A DNA stretch of 64,000 nucleotides from CAYVRJ01 sp964453645 (GCA_964453645.1 CAYVRJ010000005.1:62001-126000), one strand, 5' to 3'. Shown: positions 40,584-50,510, counted from the stretch's first letter. The notes: generated by a model from the letters alone, not told the origin. A program made the numbers and translations.

Positions 40584-41969
40584 ATGAAAATTTGCGCCAA
40601 GCGACCCCTGTTCTTTTTGGCACTTTTTGCAGGTGCCCTCATTTTGTTGTTTGGGGAAAGTATCTTCCTTGGGGGAAATGCACCCAAACTCTTGGCAAAA
40701 GATGTGCCCATCTATGGGCGAATCTGCGAGGCCCCCCGGGTGCTCAACAGCGGGGAAGTGGAATACATTGCCGACAGTATATCCTTTCAGCACAGCAGTG
40801 GGGTTTATACGATGGATGGCCGAACGGTGTTCCGCACCAGAAACAATTATAAAACCCTTCAATACAACGATATTTTTTATGCACCGAGTGTTCGCTTTTC
40901 TCCCCTGGGTTTTGGCAAGTACGCCTATCTCTCCAAAGGGGTGTATTTTGCAACTGAGGTGCAGGACATTCAATACGTCAAATCCCTTGCCCCCGATGTG
41001 TACAGCCACATCCTCTCCTTTCGTTCCGCCACCCAAAGTTTAATCGGTCAACTATATCCCACAAACGTTTCGTCGGTGGTCTTAGCCCTGCTCACGGGAG
41101 ACAAGAACGATATCCCGGGTGAAACCATCCGTGCCTTTAAGGAGACGGGCATCGCCCACGTGCTGGCGGTATCGGGCATGCACCTTGCAATCATTACAAC
41201 CCTGTTCCACTTCCTCTTCAAGGGGCTCCGCTTGCCCTATAAACTTCGGTATTTTCTCACGTTGTTTTGCATCGTACTCTTTGCCGCTCTGGCAGGGTTT
41301 ACCTATTCCATCCTCCGGGCATCCATTATGTGCTCGGCTTATCTCACCGCAAAGTATTTTAAAAAGCGAACCGATGCCCTCACCGTCATGGGGTTTGCCA
41401 TGCTGGTCATTCTGTTTATAAACCCATTGGCCATCTTTGGTGCGGGATTTCAGCTCTCCTTTGCAGCGCTATTCGGCATCGTCACCCTATCCAAACCAAT
41501 TGAAACTTTTTTGAAGAAGTATTTAACCAAGCCAAAGTTTTTAGCCTCCTCCATATCGGTGAGCACAGGGGCTTTTTTTGCCACTTCAGGGGTGATGGCT
41601 CAAACGTTTGGCACCCTCCAACCCTTTGGCATTGTGTTTAACTTAGTTGCCCTGCCGCTAACATCCCTGTGTGTGATGGGTTGTGCCCTGTCCGTATGTC
41701 TGGGGGCTGTGTTTTTCCCCTTGGGTAAACTCACAGCTGTGCTAGGCAGTTATCTCATCTTTGCACTGGACTTCATCACCAAACAGGTTTCAAAATTGCC
41801 CTTTGGCAGTATGGATGTGCAAGGCAGTTTCATCACCACCCTGCTCACGCTAGCCGTTGCCTTTCTGCTCTCCAACTATTGTTTGCTCAAGAACCGCATA
41901 CGCCTGCCCCTAGCTTTGGCGCTGATGGGCGGTATCCTCTTTTCACTCTTGCTAAATGTTTGGGTTTGA
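40584..41969 (+). CDS. ComEC/Rec2 competence channel, without C-terminal MBL domain
   Basis: A 461-residue membrane protein of the DNA-uptake channel family. It has an N-terminal DUF4131-like region (two helices and a soluble OB-like part) and the competence domain with LLTGDKNDIP, GIAHVLAVSGMHLAI and ILRASIMCSAYLTAKYF. Full ComEC is about 750 residues with a C-terminal metallo-beta-lactamase domain; here the protein ends after the last helices. ATG 40584 directly follows the upstream TAA. holA comes next, the usual comEC-holA order. Confidence 0.9.
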   Translation: MKICAKRPLFFLALFAGALILLFGESIFLGGNAPKLLAKDVPIYGRICEAPRVLNSGEVEYIADSISFQHSSGVYTMDGRTVFRTRNNYKTLQYNDIFYAPSVRFSPLGFGKYAYLSKGVYFATEVQDIQYVKSLAPDVYSHILSFRSATQSLIGQLYPTNVSSVVLALLTGDKNDIPGETIRAFKETGIAHVLAVSGMHLAIITTLFHFLFKGLRLPYKLRYFLTLFCIVLFAALAGFTYSILRASIMCSAYLTAKYFKKRTDALTVMGFAMLVILFINPLAIFGAGFQLSFAALFGIVTLSKPIETFLKKYLTKPKFLASSISVSTGAFFATSGVMAQTFGTLQPFGIVFNLVALPLTSLCVMGCALSVCLGAVFFPLGKLTAVLGSYLIFALDFITKQVSKLPFGSMDVQGSFITTLLTLAVAFLLSNYCLLKNRIRLPLALALMGGILFSLLLNVWV

Positions 41970-41983
41970 CATACAATATTCCT

Positions 41984-42901
41984 ATGGACAACCTATTCTT
42001 ATACTGCGGTGAGGACGATCACCAGCGAAACAATCTCGTCAAACAAAAGGTTGCGGAAAGGAATTTAAACTTTCCGGAATTTAATTATATTCAGTTGGAC
42101 GAAACCGTCTCTCCTTCGGCGCTGGTCAACGCCTGTGAAACGCTACCTATGATGGATACATGGAAGGTGGTGGTGGTTTTGGGTTTTCTGAGCGACAACG
42201 GCAACGTTTTTTCCAACTATTTACCTACGCTGCCTTCCTCCACCCTGCTGCTCTTCAGTGCGCGCAGTGCGGATAAGCGCAAGGTGCTGTATAAAACCAT
42301 CGCCAAGCTGGGAAATGTGTTAAACTGCCCCCTGCCCGACAGGCGGGCGCTCCTCACCTTTTGCAAAACCTATGCAAAGGAGTTGGGGTTCACCATAACA
42401 AGCGATGGGGCGGAGGAATTGACCCAACGCTACACCGATAAACACACCATCATCAACGAGTTAGACAAACTCCTTAGTCTCTGCCAAAAAACCATCGACA
42501 AAGAGGATGTGATCACCTATTGCAGTGAGACGTTGGAGTACAACGTGTTTAACCTGCACAAGTTGTTGACAGACGGGGCGTTTGCACAGGCAATGGCACT
42601 GTTTGAAAGCGTGTATCAAACGGAAAAATCCCCTTTTGGGGTGATTGGACTGTTGCAATCTAAGTTAAAAAATGCACTGTTTGCCCGGCAAATGCTGGAT
42701 AAACAGTTTCCCCTGCACAAAATTGAGGAGCAGTTGAAGTTTAACACCAAAGAAGCGGTGTACTGTGCCAACAAGTTAACGGCAAGTGCCCTGCGGTCTG
42801 CCTTGGTGAAACTCGCCCAGTTGGACTTTGAGTTAAAGTCCGGGTTAAAGGACATGTACACTGCTTCGGAGGATTGTCTATTAAGAATTTACGGAGAGTG
42901 A
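41984..42901 (+). CDS. holA: DNA polymerase III delta subunit
   Basis: A 305-residue clamp-loader subunit that opens the beta clamp. N-terminal LFLYCGEDDHQRNNLVKQK, the family LFSARSADKRKVLYK and LTQRYTDKHTIINELDKL segments, and the C-terminal collar domain. ATG 41984 is chosen from alignment to the family start; an open frame continues upstream into comEC. It ends two bases before proA. Confidence 0.9.
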   Translation: MDNLFLYCGEDDHQRNNLVKQKVAERNLNFPEFNYIQLDETVSPSALVNACETLPMMDTWKVVVVLGFLSDNGNVFSNYLPTLPSSTLLLFSARSADKRKVLYKTIAKLGNVLNCPLPDRRALLTFCKTYAKELGFTITSDGAEELTQRYTDKHTIINELDKLLSLCQKTIDKEDVITYCSETLEYNVFNLHKLLTDGAFAQAMALFESVYQTEKSPFGVIGLLQSKLKNALFARQMLDKQFPLHKIEEQLKFNTKEAVYCANKLTASALRSALVKLAQLDFELKSGLKDMYTASEDCLLRIYGE

Positions 42902-42903
42902 CG

Positions 42904-44151
42904 ATGGAACACATTTATAATTTGGCAAAGAGGGCAAAGGAGGCCAGTTACAAGCTGGCGAAGGTTGGTACTGCCGAAAAGAACCGTGCACTGATGGCCA
43001 TGAGCCAAGCTTTACTGACAAAGACACAGGATATTCTCCATGCAAACGCAATGGATCTTAACAACGGGCGAAACAAGGGCATGAGTGTATCTTTGTTAGA
43101 CAGGCTGATGCTGGACGAAAAGCGAATCGCCGATATGGCCCAGGGTGTGGCCGACGTTGCAAAGTTAAACGACCCAATCGGGGAGACGATTTCTGGCTGG
43201 AAGCGGGAGAACGGCCTCAACATCCAAAAGAGGCGGGTGCCCTTGGGCGTGGTGGGGATTATCTATGAGGCACGGCCTAACGTCACCTCCGATGCCGTTT
43301 CCCTTTGCCTAAAGACGTCCAACGCCTGTGTGCTCCGAGGGGGCAGTGAAGCCATTCACACCAACCAAAAGATTGTGGAAGTGTTGCGCTATGCCTTGGA
43401 ACAAACCTCTCTCCCCCCTGATAGCTGTGTGTTGATTGAGGACACCACCCACGAAGGGGCGAACGCCATGATGAAACTCAACGGTCTCATCGACGTGCTC
43501 ATCCCCCGGGGCGGGGCTAAGCTGATAGCAGCGGTGGTTTCCAACGCCACCATTCCCGTCATCGAGACGGGGGTGGGCAATTGCCACGTATATATGGATG
43601 TGTCTGGGGATATAAACAAAGGGTTGGATATTTTATACAACGCAAAAACCCAGCGGGTCTCGGTTTGTAACGCCTGTGAATCCCTGCTGGTGCACAAGGA
43701 CATTGCAAGCACCTTCCTGCCCTTGGTTTATGAAAAACTAAGTGAAAAAAATGTTGAATTTAGGGGATGTGAGCAAACTGCCAAAATCTTAGGCGACTGT
43801 GTTAGGCCCGCAACGGAGGTAGACTTTGCAACGGAGTTTTGCGATTATATCATCTCTGTAAAGGTTGTGGACTGCGTGGATGATGCCATCGATCACATCA
43901 ATCAATACGGCACCAAACATTCGGAGACCATCATCACCAACGATTTTCTCTGTGCCCAGCGGTTTTTTAACGAAGTGGATTCCGCCTGTGTGTACGTAAA
44001 TGCTTCCACCCGGTTTACCGATGGGTTTGAATTTGGCTTTGGGGCCGAAATCGGCATATCCACCCAAAAACTCCACGCCCGGGGGCCCATGGGGTTAAAC
44101 GAGTTGACATCCTATAAATATATTATCGAGGGAGACGGCCAGGTTCGGTGA
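42904..44151 (+). CDS. proA: Glutamate-5-semialdehyde dehydrogenase
   Basis: A 415-residue NADPH enzyme of proline synthesis. Signatures are VPLGVVGIIYEARPNVTSDA, the catalytic Cys in RVSVCNACESLLVH and the C-terminal GPMGLNELTSYKYII. GGAG lies upstream of ATG 42904. proB is not in the window. Its end overlaps the convergent BofC-like gene by 29 bases. Confidence 0.97.
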   Translation: MEHIYNLAKRAKEASYKLAKVGTAEKNRALMAMSQALLTKTQDILHANAMDLNNGRNKGMSVSLLDRLMLDEKRIADMAQGVADVAKLNDPIGETISGWKRENGLNIQKRRVPLGVVGIIYEARPNVTSDAVSLCLKTSNACVLRGGSEAIHTNQKIVEVLRYALEQTSLPPDSCVLIEDTTHEGANAMMKLNGLIDVLIPRGGAKLIAAVVSNATIPVIETGVGNCHVYMDVSGDINKGLDILYNAKTQRVSVCNACESLLVHKDIASTFLPLVYEKLSEKNVEFRGCEQTAKILGDCVRPATEVDFATEFCDYIISVKVVDCVDDAIDHINQYGTKHSETIITNDFLCAQRFFNEVDSACVYVNASTRFTDGFEFGFGAEIGISTQKLHARGPMGLNELTSYKYIIEGDGQVR

Positions 44152-44713
44152 AGTTGGTGCTGCTGGCTGTGCCCGTGGCGTTTACCTGCTTGATATAGGC
44201 GATGAGTTCGTCCATGCCTGCAAATAGTTTGCCTGTTTTTAAAACATCTGCGTGGTCTGTGGGAATGTTTGCGCCGTAATACTTTTGGGTATTTAAAAGC
44301 TTACCCGTGTTTTCTTCCGTTTGATACACGTAGAGCATACCGTCACCTTCGAGTTTTAACAAATAGTGCTCGGGGCAGTAGGCCGTAATGCGCACATAGG
44401 CCACCACATTTTTGGCAGAAAAGTCTGTAAATGTATAGGCCGGATACTCTTCCTTGAGCTGTGAGAGGGTTTTACCCTGCCGAAGGGGGATATCCGTTTC
44501 CGAACGATGGGAACAGCTCACATACTGTGCGGTGAGGCTCATGACACAATTGTTTTCGGTTAATGTATCGTTTCCGGCTGAAACGACTAAATCCTCTTCC
44601 TTGTCTGCATTGGATAATGTAAACCCAGCGTAGGCCGCTGCTGTGAGTAAGAATAGACAAACAACCAACACAATCAGCCAATAGCGACTTTTCTTTTGCT
44701 TTTGTTCTTTCAT
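44123..44713 (-). CDS. BofC C-terminal-domain protein
   Basis: A 196-residue protein with an N-terminal membrane helix (about 10-30) and an extracytoplasmic region that fits the BofC_C domain of clostridial proteins as I recall it: a CSH pair (YVSCSHRSETDIPL), YCPEHYLLKLEGDGMLYVYQ and LKTGKLFAGMDELIAYI. B. subtilis BofC controls SpoIVB signalling in the forespore; here a sporulation role is only suggested. AGAGGTGC lies before ATG 44713. Confidence 0.72.
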   Translation of the reverse strand: MKEQKQKKSRYWLIVLVVCLFLLTAAAYAGFTLSNADKEEDLVVSAGNDTLTENNCVMSLTAQYVSCSHRSETDIPLRQGKTLSQLKEEYPAYTFTDFSAKNVVAYVRITAYCPEHYLLKLEGDGMLYVYQTEENTGKLLNTQKYYGANIPTDHADVLKTGKLFAGMDELIAYIKQVNATGTASSTNFTEPGRLPR

Positions 44714-44804
44714 AAGCACCTCTAGGTACTATCCTTTGTCGTTAACAAATGTTTATACCCCCTTTGCCGTTGGTAATATTTTTCAACACCTTGTGCAATA
44801 GACG

Positions 44805-44833
44805 TTGCAAATCCCAAAAAATTCGACTATAAT
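44805..44833 (+). promoter_or_regulatory. Sigma-A-type promoter of the nudix gene
   Basis: TTGCAA (44805-44810), 17 bases and TATAAT (44828-44833), 22 bases before ATG 44856. Confidence 0.75.
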
Positions 44834-44855
44834 TGAACCGATTGCGAGGTAACCT

Positions 44856-45380
44856 ATGGAAATAAAAAAGAAGGCAAACAAACTGTTTGAAGGCAAGATT
44901 TTTACCATCTACTGTGACGACATTCTTTTACAAAACGGCAGTGAAACCACCAGAGAATACATCGTGCACCACGGGGGTGCTGCGGTGCTGGCCGTGGACG
45001 ACGAAGGGTTTTGTTATATGGTGAAGCAATACCGCTATCCCGTAGGGGATTATTTGCTGGAAATTCCTGCGGGTAAGTTGAATAAAGGGGAAGACCCGTA
45101 TGCCTGTGCCGTGCGGGAGCTGAAGGAAGAGACGGGAATTGTTGCAAAGTCGGTGGAACCCCTCATTCGCTCCGTACCCGTACCCGCATACTGCACCGAG
45201 ACCATCCACATTTATTTGGCAACGGGGCTTTCCTTTGAGGAACAGTCGCTGGATAACGATGAATTTTTGTCGGTGGAGCGTATGTCCGTTGAGGACGCAC
45301 TGCAAAAAATAGAATCGGGAGAGATTCGGGACGGCAAGACTCAACTGGCACTGCTGTGTTATAAGAATAAACTTCAATGA
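44856..45380 (+). CDS. ADP-ribose pyrophosphatase (nudix hydrolase)
   Basis: A 174-residue NudF-type hydrolase that cleaves ADP-ribose to AMP and ribose 5-phosphate. The Nudix box is GKLNKGEDPYACAVRELKEE followed by TGI, matching G-x5-E-x7-REUxEExGU. Length and the YMVKQYRYPVG strand fit the subgroup. GAGGT precedes the ATG. Confidence 0.92.
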   Translation: MEIKKKANKLFEGKIFTIYCDDILLQNGSETTREYIVHHGGAAVLAVDDEGFCYMVKQYRYPVGDYLLEIPAGKLNKGEDPYACAVRELKEETGIVAKSVEPLIRSVPVPAYCTETIHIYLATGLSFEEQSLDNDEFLSVERMSVEDALQKIESGEIRDGKTQLALLCYKNKLQ

Positions 45381-45394
45381 GAGGATAGTATAGT

Positions 45395-46441
45395 ATGAAA
45401 GCTGCGAGATTGCACGCAATTGGAGATTTTAGGATTGATGAAGTGAGCACCCCCAAACCCTCGGGGGAACAGCTTTTGTTAAAGGTGGGGGCTTGCGGCA
45501 TTTGCGGCTCGGACATCCCCCGCATTTATGAACTGGGTACCAGCAAACAGACCTACCCCCTCACCATCGGCCATGAGTTCGGAGGTGAAATTGTGGCGGT
45601 GGGGGAAAAGGCCGACGATTCGCTGGTGGGCAAACGGGGTGCCATTTTCCCCTGCATTCCCTGTTTTTCCTGCTCCTCCTGTCTAACGGCGGACTACTGC
45701 ATGTGCCTTGACTACGATTATCTGGGTTCTAGGAGCGACGGAGGGTTTGCGGACTACTGCATCATTCCCTCGGTTTGGAACTTTGTACCCTCCAACAACC
45801 CAAACACGTCCATGGAAGCTCTGTCCATGGTGGAACCGTGTACCGTTGCCCAGCATGCCATACGCAAGAGTGGACTAACGGCAGGGCACACCCTGTTAAT
45901 CTTCGGGGCAGGGCCAATCGGAATCATGGCGGCAAGGTGGGCAAAGATCTTTGGTGTGGCAAATGTTGCTCTGGTGGACATTGCGGAGGATAAAATACAA
46001 TTTGCACAGGAGAGAGGGTTTGTGGCCTTTAACGGAATCAAACAGGACATCCCTGCCGAGTGTGTGAAACTCTTTGGGGACAAGGCAGATATTGTAATCG
46101 AAGGGACGGGAGTGGGTTCGGCGCTGGGGCAGTGCATCGAGAGTGTGAAAACCTTTGGAACGGTTGTGCTCATGGGGAACCCCCACAGGGACACCACCAT
46201 TTCTCTTAACCAGCACTCCAACATTTTGCGCAAGGAACTGAGATTGCAGGGGATTTGGAACTCCCACTACGCCAGCACACCCATTAACGAATGGACGTTC
46301 ACCGTTACTATGTTGGATAGGGGTTTGATGGTTGTGGACGATTTAGTCACCCACAAATGCAACTTAGATGAATTAAAGGGTTTGTGTGACGATATTAAAC
46401 ACAATCGGGTGAGTATGTGTAAAGCCCTGTGCCTCTTATAA
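45395..46441 (+). CDS. Zinc-dependent medium-chain dehydrogenase (polyol-phosphate type)
   Basis: A 348-residue MDR dehydrogenase resembling galactitol-1-phosphate or sorbitol dehydrogenases. Catalytic zinc ligands are in CGICGSD and GHEFGGE; structural zinc cysteines in PCIPCFSCSSCLTADYC; the NAD site is IFGAGPIGIMAARWAK. The substrate is not determined. It follows the nudix gene by 14 bases and ends 15 bases before the convergent comF. Confidence 0.88.
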   Translation: MKAARLHAIGDFRIDEVSTPKPSGEQLLLKVGACGICGSDIPRIYELGTSKQTYPLTIGHEFGGEIVAVGEKADDSLVGKRGAIFPCIPCFSCSSCLTADYCMCLDYDYLGSRSDGGFADYCIIPSVWNFVPSNNPNTSMEALSMVEPCTVAQHAIRKSGLTAGHTLLIFGAGPIGIMAARWAKIFGVANVALVDIAEDKIQFAQERGFVAFNGIKQDIPAECVKLFGDKADIVIEGTGVGSALGQCIESVKTFGTVVLMGNPHRDTTISLNQHSNILRKELRLQGIWNSHYASTPINEWTFTVTMLDRGLMVVDDLVTHKCNLDELKGLCDDIKHNRVSMCKALCLL

Positions 46442-46456
46442 AATATTGAATTTTAC

Positions 46457-47089
46457 TTATGCGTGGGCAAAGGCCAAACACAGCACATCCTTTGCCCCAG
46501 CTTCTCTTAACAATTGTGCGCAGGTGGTGATGGTGGCACCGGTGGTGATCACGTCGTCCACAAGGGCGATGGATTTGCCCGCAACATCCCCCTGCACTTC
46601 AAAAACATCCACCACGTTTTGCAGACGCTCCTGTGCGTTAAATTTTGTCTGGGTTGCCGTGAATTTCTTGCGGTGAATCAGCCCCTCCAAGGGCAGGTGG
46701 GTCAACTTTGCAAAGGCATTAGCCAACAGCTCCGCCTGGTCGAACCCTCGGGCCTGCCGCTTGCGCCTGTGCAGGGCCACCCATGTGACGGTGTTGCACT
46801 GAAAACCGTGGGATGTATACGCTTCAAACAATTGTTTGGCGAAAAAGTTTGCCAGATACCCATTGTCGTTATATTTATAGTTGTGCACCGCTGTGGATAC
46901 GGGGGGCATAAACTCATAGGCGCACAGGGCTGTAAATCCGTGTACGGCAAAGGGGTTGGCTGGTAACAGCTTTTTTGCACAGTCCGTACAACAGTTGGAA
47001 GAAACTAAATTTCGTTCACTGTTGCAAAAGATACAGAAATCGTATTCGGGAAAGAAAATATTCTCGAACATACTTGCAATTTTACCCAT
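46457..47089 (-). CDS. comF: ComF-family phosphoribosyltransferase-like protein
   Basis: A 210-residue protein with an N-terminal zinc finger (CIFC, then CCTDC) and a type I PRT domain with the PRPP motif IALVDDVITTGAT and the ComF hallmark HRRKRQARGFDQAELLA. ComFC helps bring transforming DNA into the cytoplasm and recombination in competent bacteria. With comEC it hints at DNA uptake. It overlaps recD2 by eight bases. Confidence 0.92.
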   Translation of the reverse strand: MGKIASMFENIFFPEYDFCIFCNSERNLVSSNCCTDCAKKLLPANPFAVHGFTALCAYEFMPPVSTAVHNYKYNDNGYLANFFAKQLFEAYTSHGFQCNTVTWVALHRRKRQARGFDQAELLANAFAKLTHLPLEGLIHRKKFTATQTKFNAQERLQNVVDVFEVQGDVAGKSIALVDDVITTGATITTCAQLLREAGAKDVLCLAFAHA

Positions 47090-49295
47090 GACAAAGTTCC
47101 ATCACATCTAAAATCTCTCGGCGCAGCACTGTGTAGCGAGCACTGATTTTATTGTTGTCCACCATGTGGAAAATGGTGTGTTCCTGGCCTAAAATCAACA
47201 CTTTTTTCTTAGCCCGGGTGAGGGCGGTGTACAAGAGATTTCTCGTCAAGAACAAACTGGCACCGTAACACATGGGCAAAATCACAATGTCGAACTCACT
47301 GCCCTGGGCTTTGTGCACCGTGGTTGCGTATGCGTGTTCGATTTGTTCCAGCAGCTTGGCATCATAAACACACAACCGTTCGTTTTCAAAGAGTATCTTC
47401 ACTTCCTCGTCCTTGAGGTCGATCTCCGTTATTTTACCCATATCCCCGTTAAACACCCCTGTGCCCTTGAGGGCATAGTTGTTGATATTCACCCACTCGA
47501 TGCAATAGTTGTTCCGTGTCTGCATAATTTTATCGCCAACTCGGAACACACATCCGTTTATGTTGATCTCCGCACTGTTGTATTCGTTGGGGTTGAGCAC
47601 TTCCCGAATCTCCCGGTTTAGGTTAAACACCCCCAAGGAACCCTTTTTCATGGGGCAGAGGATTTGCAGCTTGGAATAAATATCGTGGTCGGCAGAGAGC
47701 CGTTTCACGCAGCGCTTCAGCTCCTCCAACACATCGTCCGCCGATTGAATGGGCACAAAAACAAAATCTCCCGCAGGGTGCAGGGAAGGGTATTCCCCGC
47801 TGTTCACCCTGTGTGCGTTTTCCACAATAGTTCCACCCCCCTGCTGGCGGTAGAAGTGGCTGAGGGTGGCCACGGGCAGCGTCTTGGATTCGATGACGTC
47901 TCGCAGCACGTTGCCCGGGCCTACGCTGGGCAACTGATCCGCATCCCCCACCATAATCAGCCTGCACCCCGGTGCCATGGCTTTTAACAAACTGCGAAAC
48001 AAAAAAATATCTACCATGGACATTTCGTCCACGATGACTGCTTCGGCGTTGATGGGGTTGTCCTCGTTGCGGGCAAAGTCGGGCAGGGCTGTGTAGTCGT
48101 CGTCCTCCTCGGGGGTGGCCATGCCGTATTCCAACAGCCGGTGAATGGTTTTTGCCTCACGGCCGGTGGACTGTTCCATGCGTTTGGCCGCCCGGCCGGT
48201 GGGTGCGCAAAGGGCCACTGTCAAACCCAAACGCTCATAGATTTGTAAGATGGCGTTGATGATGGTGGTTTTTCCCGTTCCCGGCCCTCCGGTGATGACC
48301 ATGGCGTTGCTGTCAAGGGCGCAGAGCACCGCACGCTCCTGTTCTTCGGACAGGGCGCAATCCCCGGTATAATAGTCTAGGGTGGGGTTTTTAATGTTGA
48401 CGAGAGGTTTGGTATTTAAAATGGAGAGCAGCAAAACCGCACAGTCGTGCTCACACAAATAGGCAGATTTTAAAAACACAGCCGTTCGATATCCGTAATC
48501 AATGCGGACGATATCTCCCCGCATGGTCAGCCCCGCAAGCTTTTCTGAAATCTTTTCCTCGGGGACTTGCAGCATTTCAGACGCCCTGCGAAGCAGCATG
48601 GTTTGGGGCAAACAGGTGTTACCCGAGCGCAGAGCCAGCTTGAGCACGTGTTTCACACCGTTTTCAATGCGATAGTCCGAATCCAAACTCATGCCCATAA
48701 ACTGGGCGATCCTGTCCGCACGCTCAAAGCCAAAGCCGTGAATTTCTTCAATTAAACGATAGGGGTTGTTAGAGATTAACTCTGCTGCCGCAGCGCCGTA
48801 GGTCTCGTAGGCGTGGAGCGCTTGCTTCACCGTGAGGCCTAAGTTTTGCAAGTCCATCACAATACTTTGGGTGGCCGATTGCTCTCGAAACTGTTCGCTC
48901 ATGCGCTGAGCAGCTTTTTTGGACACCCCTTTTATTTCTGAGAGTAACTCGGGGGTGCTTAGCAGCACATCAAAGGTTTCGTATCCGAACTTTTCAACAA
49001 TGCGGGAAGCCAGCACCTCTCCAATCCCCGTGATCAATCCACTAGACAAATACAGCTCAATGGATTCCAAGCTCTTGGGCAAGCTACTCTTCACCGCATT
49101 GGTTTTAAATTGCCTGCCAAAGCTCTTGTGGGTGGTCCACGCACCGTAGAAAACGGCGTACTCCCCGGGCATGAGGGTCTGCATGGTGCCCACGCAGGTG
49201 CTAATCTCCCCGCTCACGTCCGCTTCGAGTACGGTATACCCGTTTTCATCGTTGCGAAAGATGATATTTAATACCGTTCCTTCGATGGAAGTCAT
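47082..49295 (-). CDS. recD2: RecD2-type helicase
   Basis: A 737-residue superfamily 1B 5'-3' helicase not tied to RecBC. It has an N-terminal OB-like domain, helix-hairpin-helix repeats around 85-190 (ITGIGEVLASRIVEKFG), Walker A ITGGPGTGKTT near 333, Walker B VDEMSMVD, GDADQLPSVGPG, and the C-terminal UvrD-like domain with AYATTVHKAQGSE. It acts in DNA repair and fork maintenance. Confidence 0.95.
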   Translation of the reverse strand: MTSIEGTVLNIIFRNDENGYTVLEADVSGEISTCVGTMQTLMPGEYAVFYGAWTTHKSFGRQFKTNAVKSSLPKSLESIELYLSSGLITGIGEVLASRIVEKFGYETFDVLLSTPELLSEIKGVSKKAAQRMSEQFREQSATQSIVMDLQNLGLTVKQALHAYETYGAAAAELISNNPYRLIEEIHGFGFERADRIAQFMGMSLDSDYRIENGVKHVLKLALRSGNTCLPQTMLLRRASEMLQVPEEKISEKLAGLTMRGDIVRIDYGYRTAVFLKSAYLCEHDCAVLLLSILNTKPLVNIKNPTLDYYTGDCALSEEQERAVLCALDSNAMVITGGPGTGKTTIINAILQIYERLGLTVALCAPTGRAAKRMEQSTGREAKTIHRLLEYGMATPEEDDDYTALPDFARNEDNPINAEAVIVDEMSMVDIFLFRSLLKAMAPGCRLIMVGDADQLPSVGPGNVLRDVIESKTLPVATLSHFYRQQGGGTIVENAHRVNSGEYPSLHPAGDFVFVPIQSADDVLEELKRCVKRLSADHDIYSKLQILCPMKKGSLGVFNLNREIREVLNPNEYNSAEININGCVFRVGDKIMQTRNNYCIEWVNINNYALKGTGVFNGDMGKITEIDLKDEEVKILFENERLCVYDAKLLEQIEHAYATTVHKAQGSEFDIVILPMCYGASLFLTRNLLYTALTRAKKKVLILGQEHTIFHMVDNNKISARYTVLRREILDVMELCHG

Positions 49296-49300
49296 GTGTA

Positions 49301-50449
49301 TTATCTAAGCTCAATAATTTTTTCCCAGGGCAGATCGATATCCGTCCTGCCGAAGTGGCCGTAGGCAGCCGTTTGTTTATAGATGGGTCGGCGCAAGTCC
49401 AAGGTTTCGATAATGGCATCGGGGCGAAGGTCGAAGTTTTTGTTCACCGTTTCGATGATCTTTTCGTCGCTGAACTTACCCGTTCCGAATGTTTCCACAA
49501 AGATGGACACGGGTTTTGCCACGCCGATGGCATAGGCTAATTCAATTTCCAACTTATCCGCAAGCCCGGCAGCGACCAGGTTTTTGGCGACATACCGTGC
49601 GGCATAGGCAGCACTGCGATCCACCTTCGTTGGGTCTTTGCCCGAAAATGCTCCGCCCCCGTGGCGCGCATAACCGCCGTAGGTGTCCACGATGATCTTG
49701 CGACCGGTGAGTCCGCTGTCCCCGTGAGGCCCACCGATGACAAATCTGCCCGTGGGGTTGATGAGGAAGATGGTATCTTTGTCGATCAAATTTGCAGGAA
49801 TGGTTGTTAAAATTACTTCTTTAATGATATCGCTGCGCAGTTTTTCGATGTCGATCTCTTCGTCGTGCTGGGAGGAGATGACCACCGTGTGCACCCGAAC
49901 GACTTTGTTCTCCTCGTACTCCACCGTCACTTGGGATTTGCCGTCGGGGCGAAGATAGGGCAGAGTGCCGTTTTCCCGCACGTCTGTCAATTTGCGGCTC
50001 AGCTCGTGCGCGAGAGTGATGGGCATGGGCATGAGGGTCTTTGTTTCGGTGCAGGCAAAACCAAACATCATACCTTGGTCTCCCGCCCCGGTGTTGCGCT
50101 CACCGTGAAGCTTACCTTCCAGTGAATTGTCCACACCCATGGCGATATCGGGGGATTGGGATTCGATGTGGGAGAGCACCGCACAGGTGTTGCCGTTAAA
50201 GCCATAACTATCTTTAATAAATCCAGTGTCACGGATGGCTTCCTTGGCCACTTCCTGAATATCTACATAACAATCGGTGGTGATTTCCCCCATAACCAGC
50301 ACGAGACCGGTTTTAATGGCCGTTTCACAGGCCACTCTCGAATATTTATCCTTTGCCAACAGGGCGTCCAGCACTGCGTCCGACACTTGGTCGCACATTT
50401 TATCGGGATGACCCTTTGTTACTGATTCGGATGTGAACAATTTTCTCAT
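49301..50449 (-). CDS. metK: S-adenosylmethionine synthetase
   Basis: A 382-residue enzyme making SAM from methionine and ATP. Signatures are ESVTKGHPDKMCDQVSDAVL, GAGDQGMMFGFA and GGGAFSGKDPTKVDRSAAY. AGGAGG lies before ATG 50449. The 90-base leader holds a promoter but no SAM riboswitch, unlike many Firmicute metK genes. It supplies the methyl donor for RlmD and TrmH. Confidence 0.98.
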   Translation of the reverse strand: MRKLFTSESVTKGHPDKMCDQVSDAVLDALLAKDKYSRVACETAIKTGLVLVMGEITTDCYVDIQEVAKEAIRDTGFIKDSYGFNGNTCAVLSHIESQSPDIAMGVDNSLEGKLHGERNTGAGDQGMMFGFACTETKTLMPMPITLAHELSRKLTDVRENGTLPYLRPDGKSQVTVEYEENKVVRVHTVVISSQHDEEIDIEKLRSDIIKEVILTTIPANLIDKDTIFLINPTGRFVIGGPHGDSGLTGRKIIVDTYGGYARHGGGAFSGKDPTKVDRSAAYAARYVAKNLVAAGLADKLEIELAYAIGVAKPVSIFVETFGTGKFSDEKIIETVNKNFDLRPDAIIETLDLRRPIYKQTAAYGHFGRTDIDLPWEKIIELR

Positions 50450-50481
50450 AATTCCTCCTGAGTAGATAGTACTACATGTTT

Positions 50482-50510
50482 ATTATCGCAACATTTTGTC
50501 AGTTTGTCCA
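50482..50510 (-). promoter_or_regulatory. Promoter of metK
   Basis: TGGACA (50510-50505), 17 bases and GATAAT (50487-50482), each matching five of six bases. Confidence 0.65.

Noticed and set aside
44714..44800. Sigma-G-like promoter before the BofC-like gene
   Set aside because: GTATA and GATAGTA are present on the minus strand, but the spacing is 20 rather than 18 and the -10 matches only five of seven.
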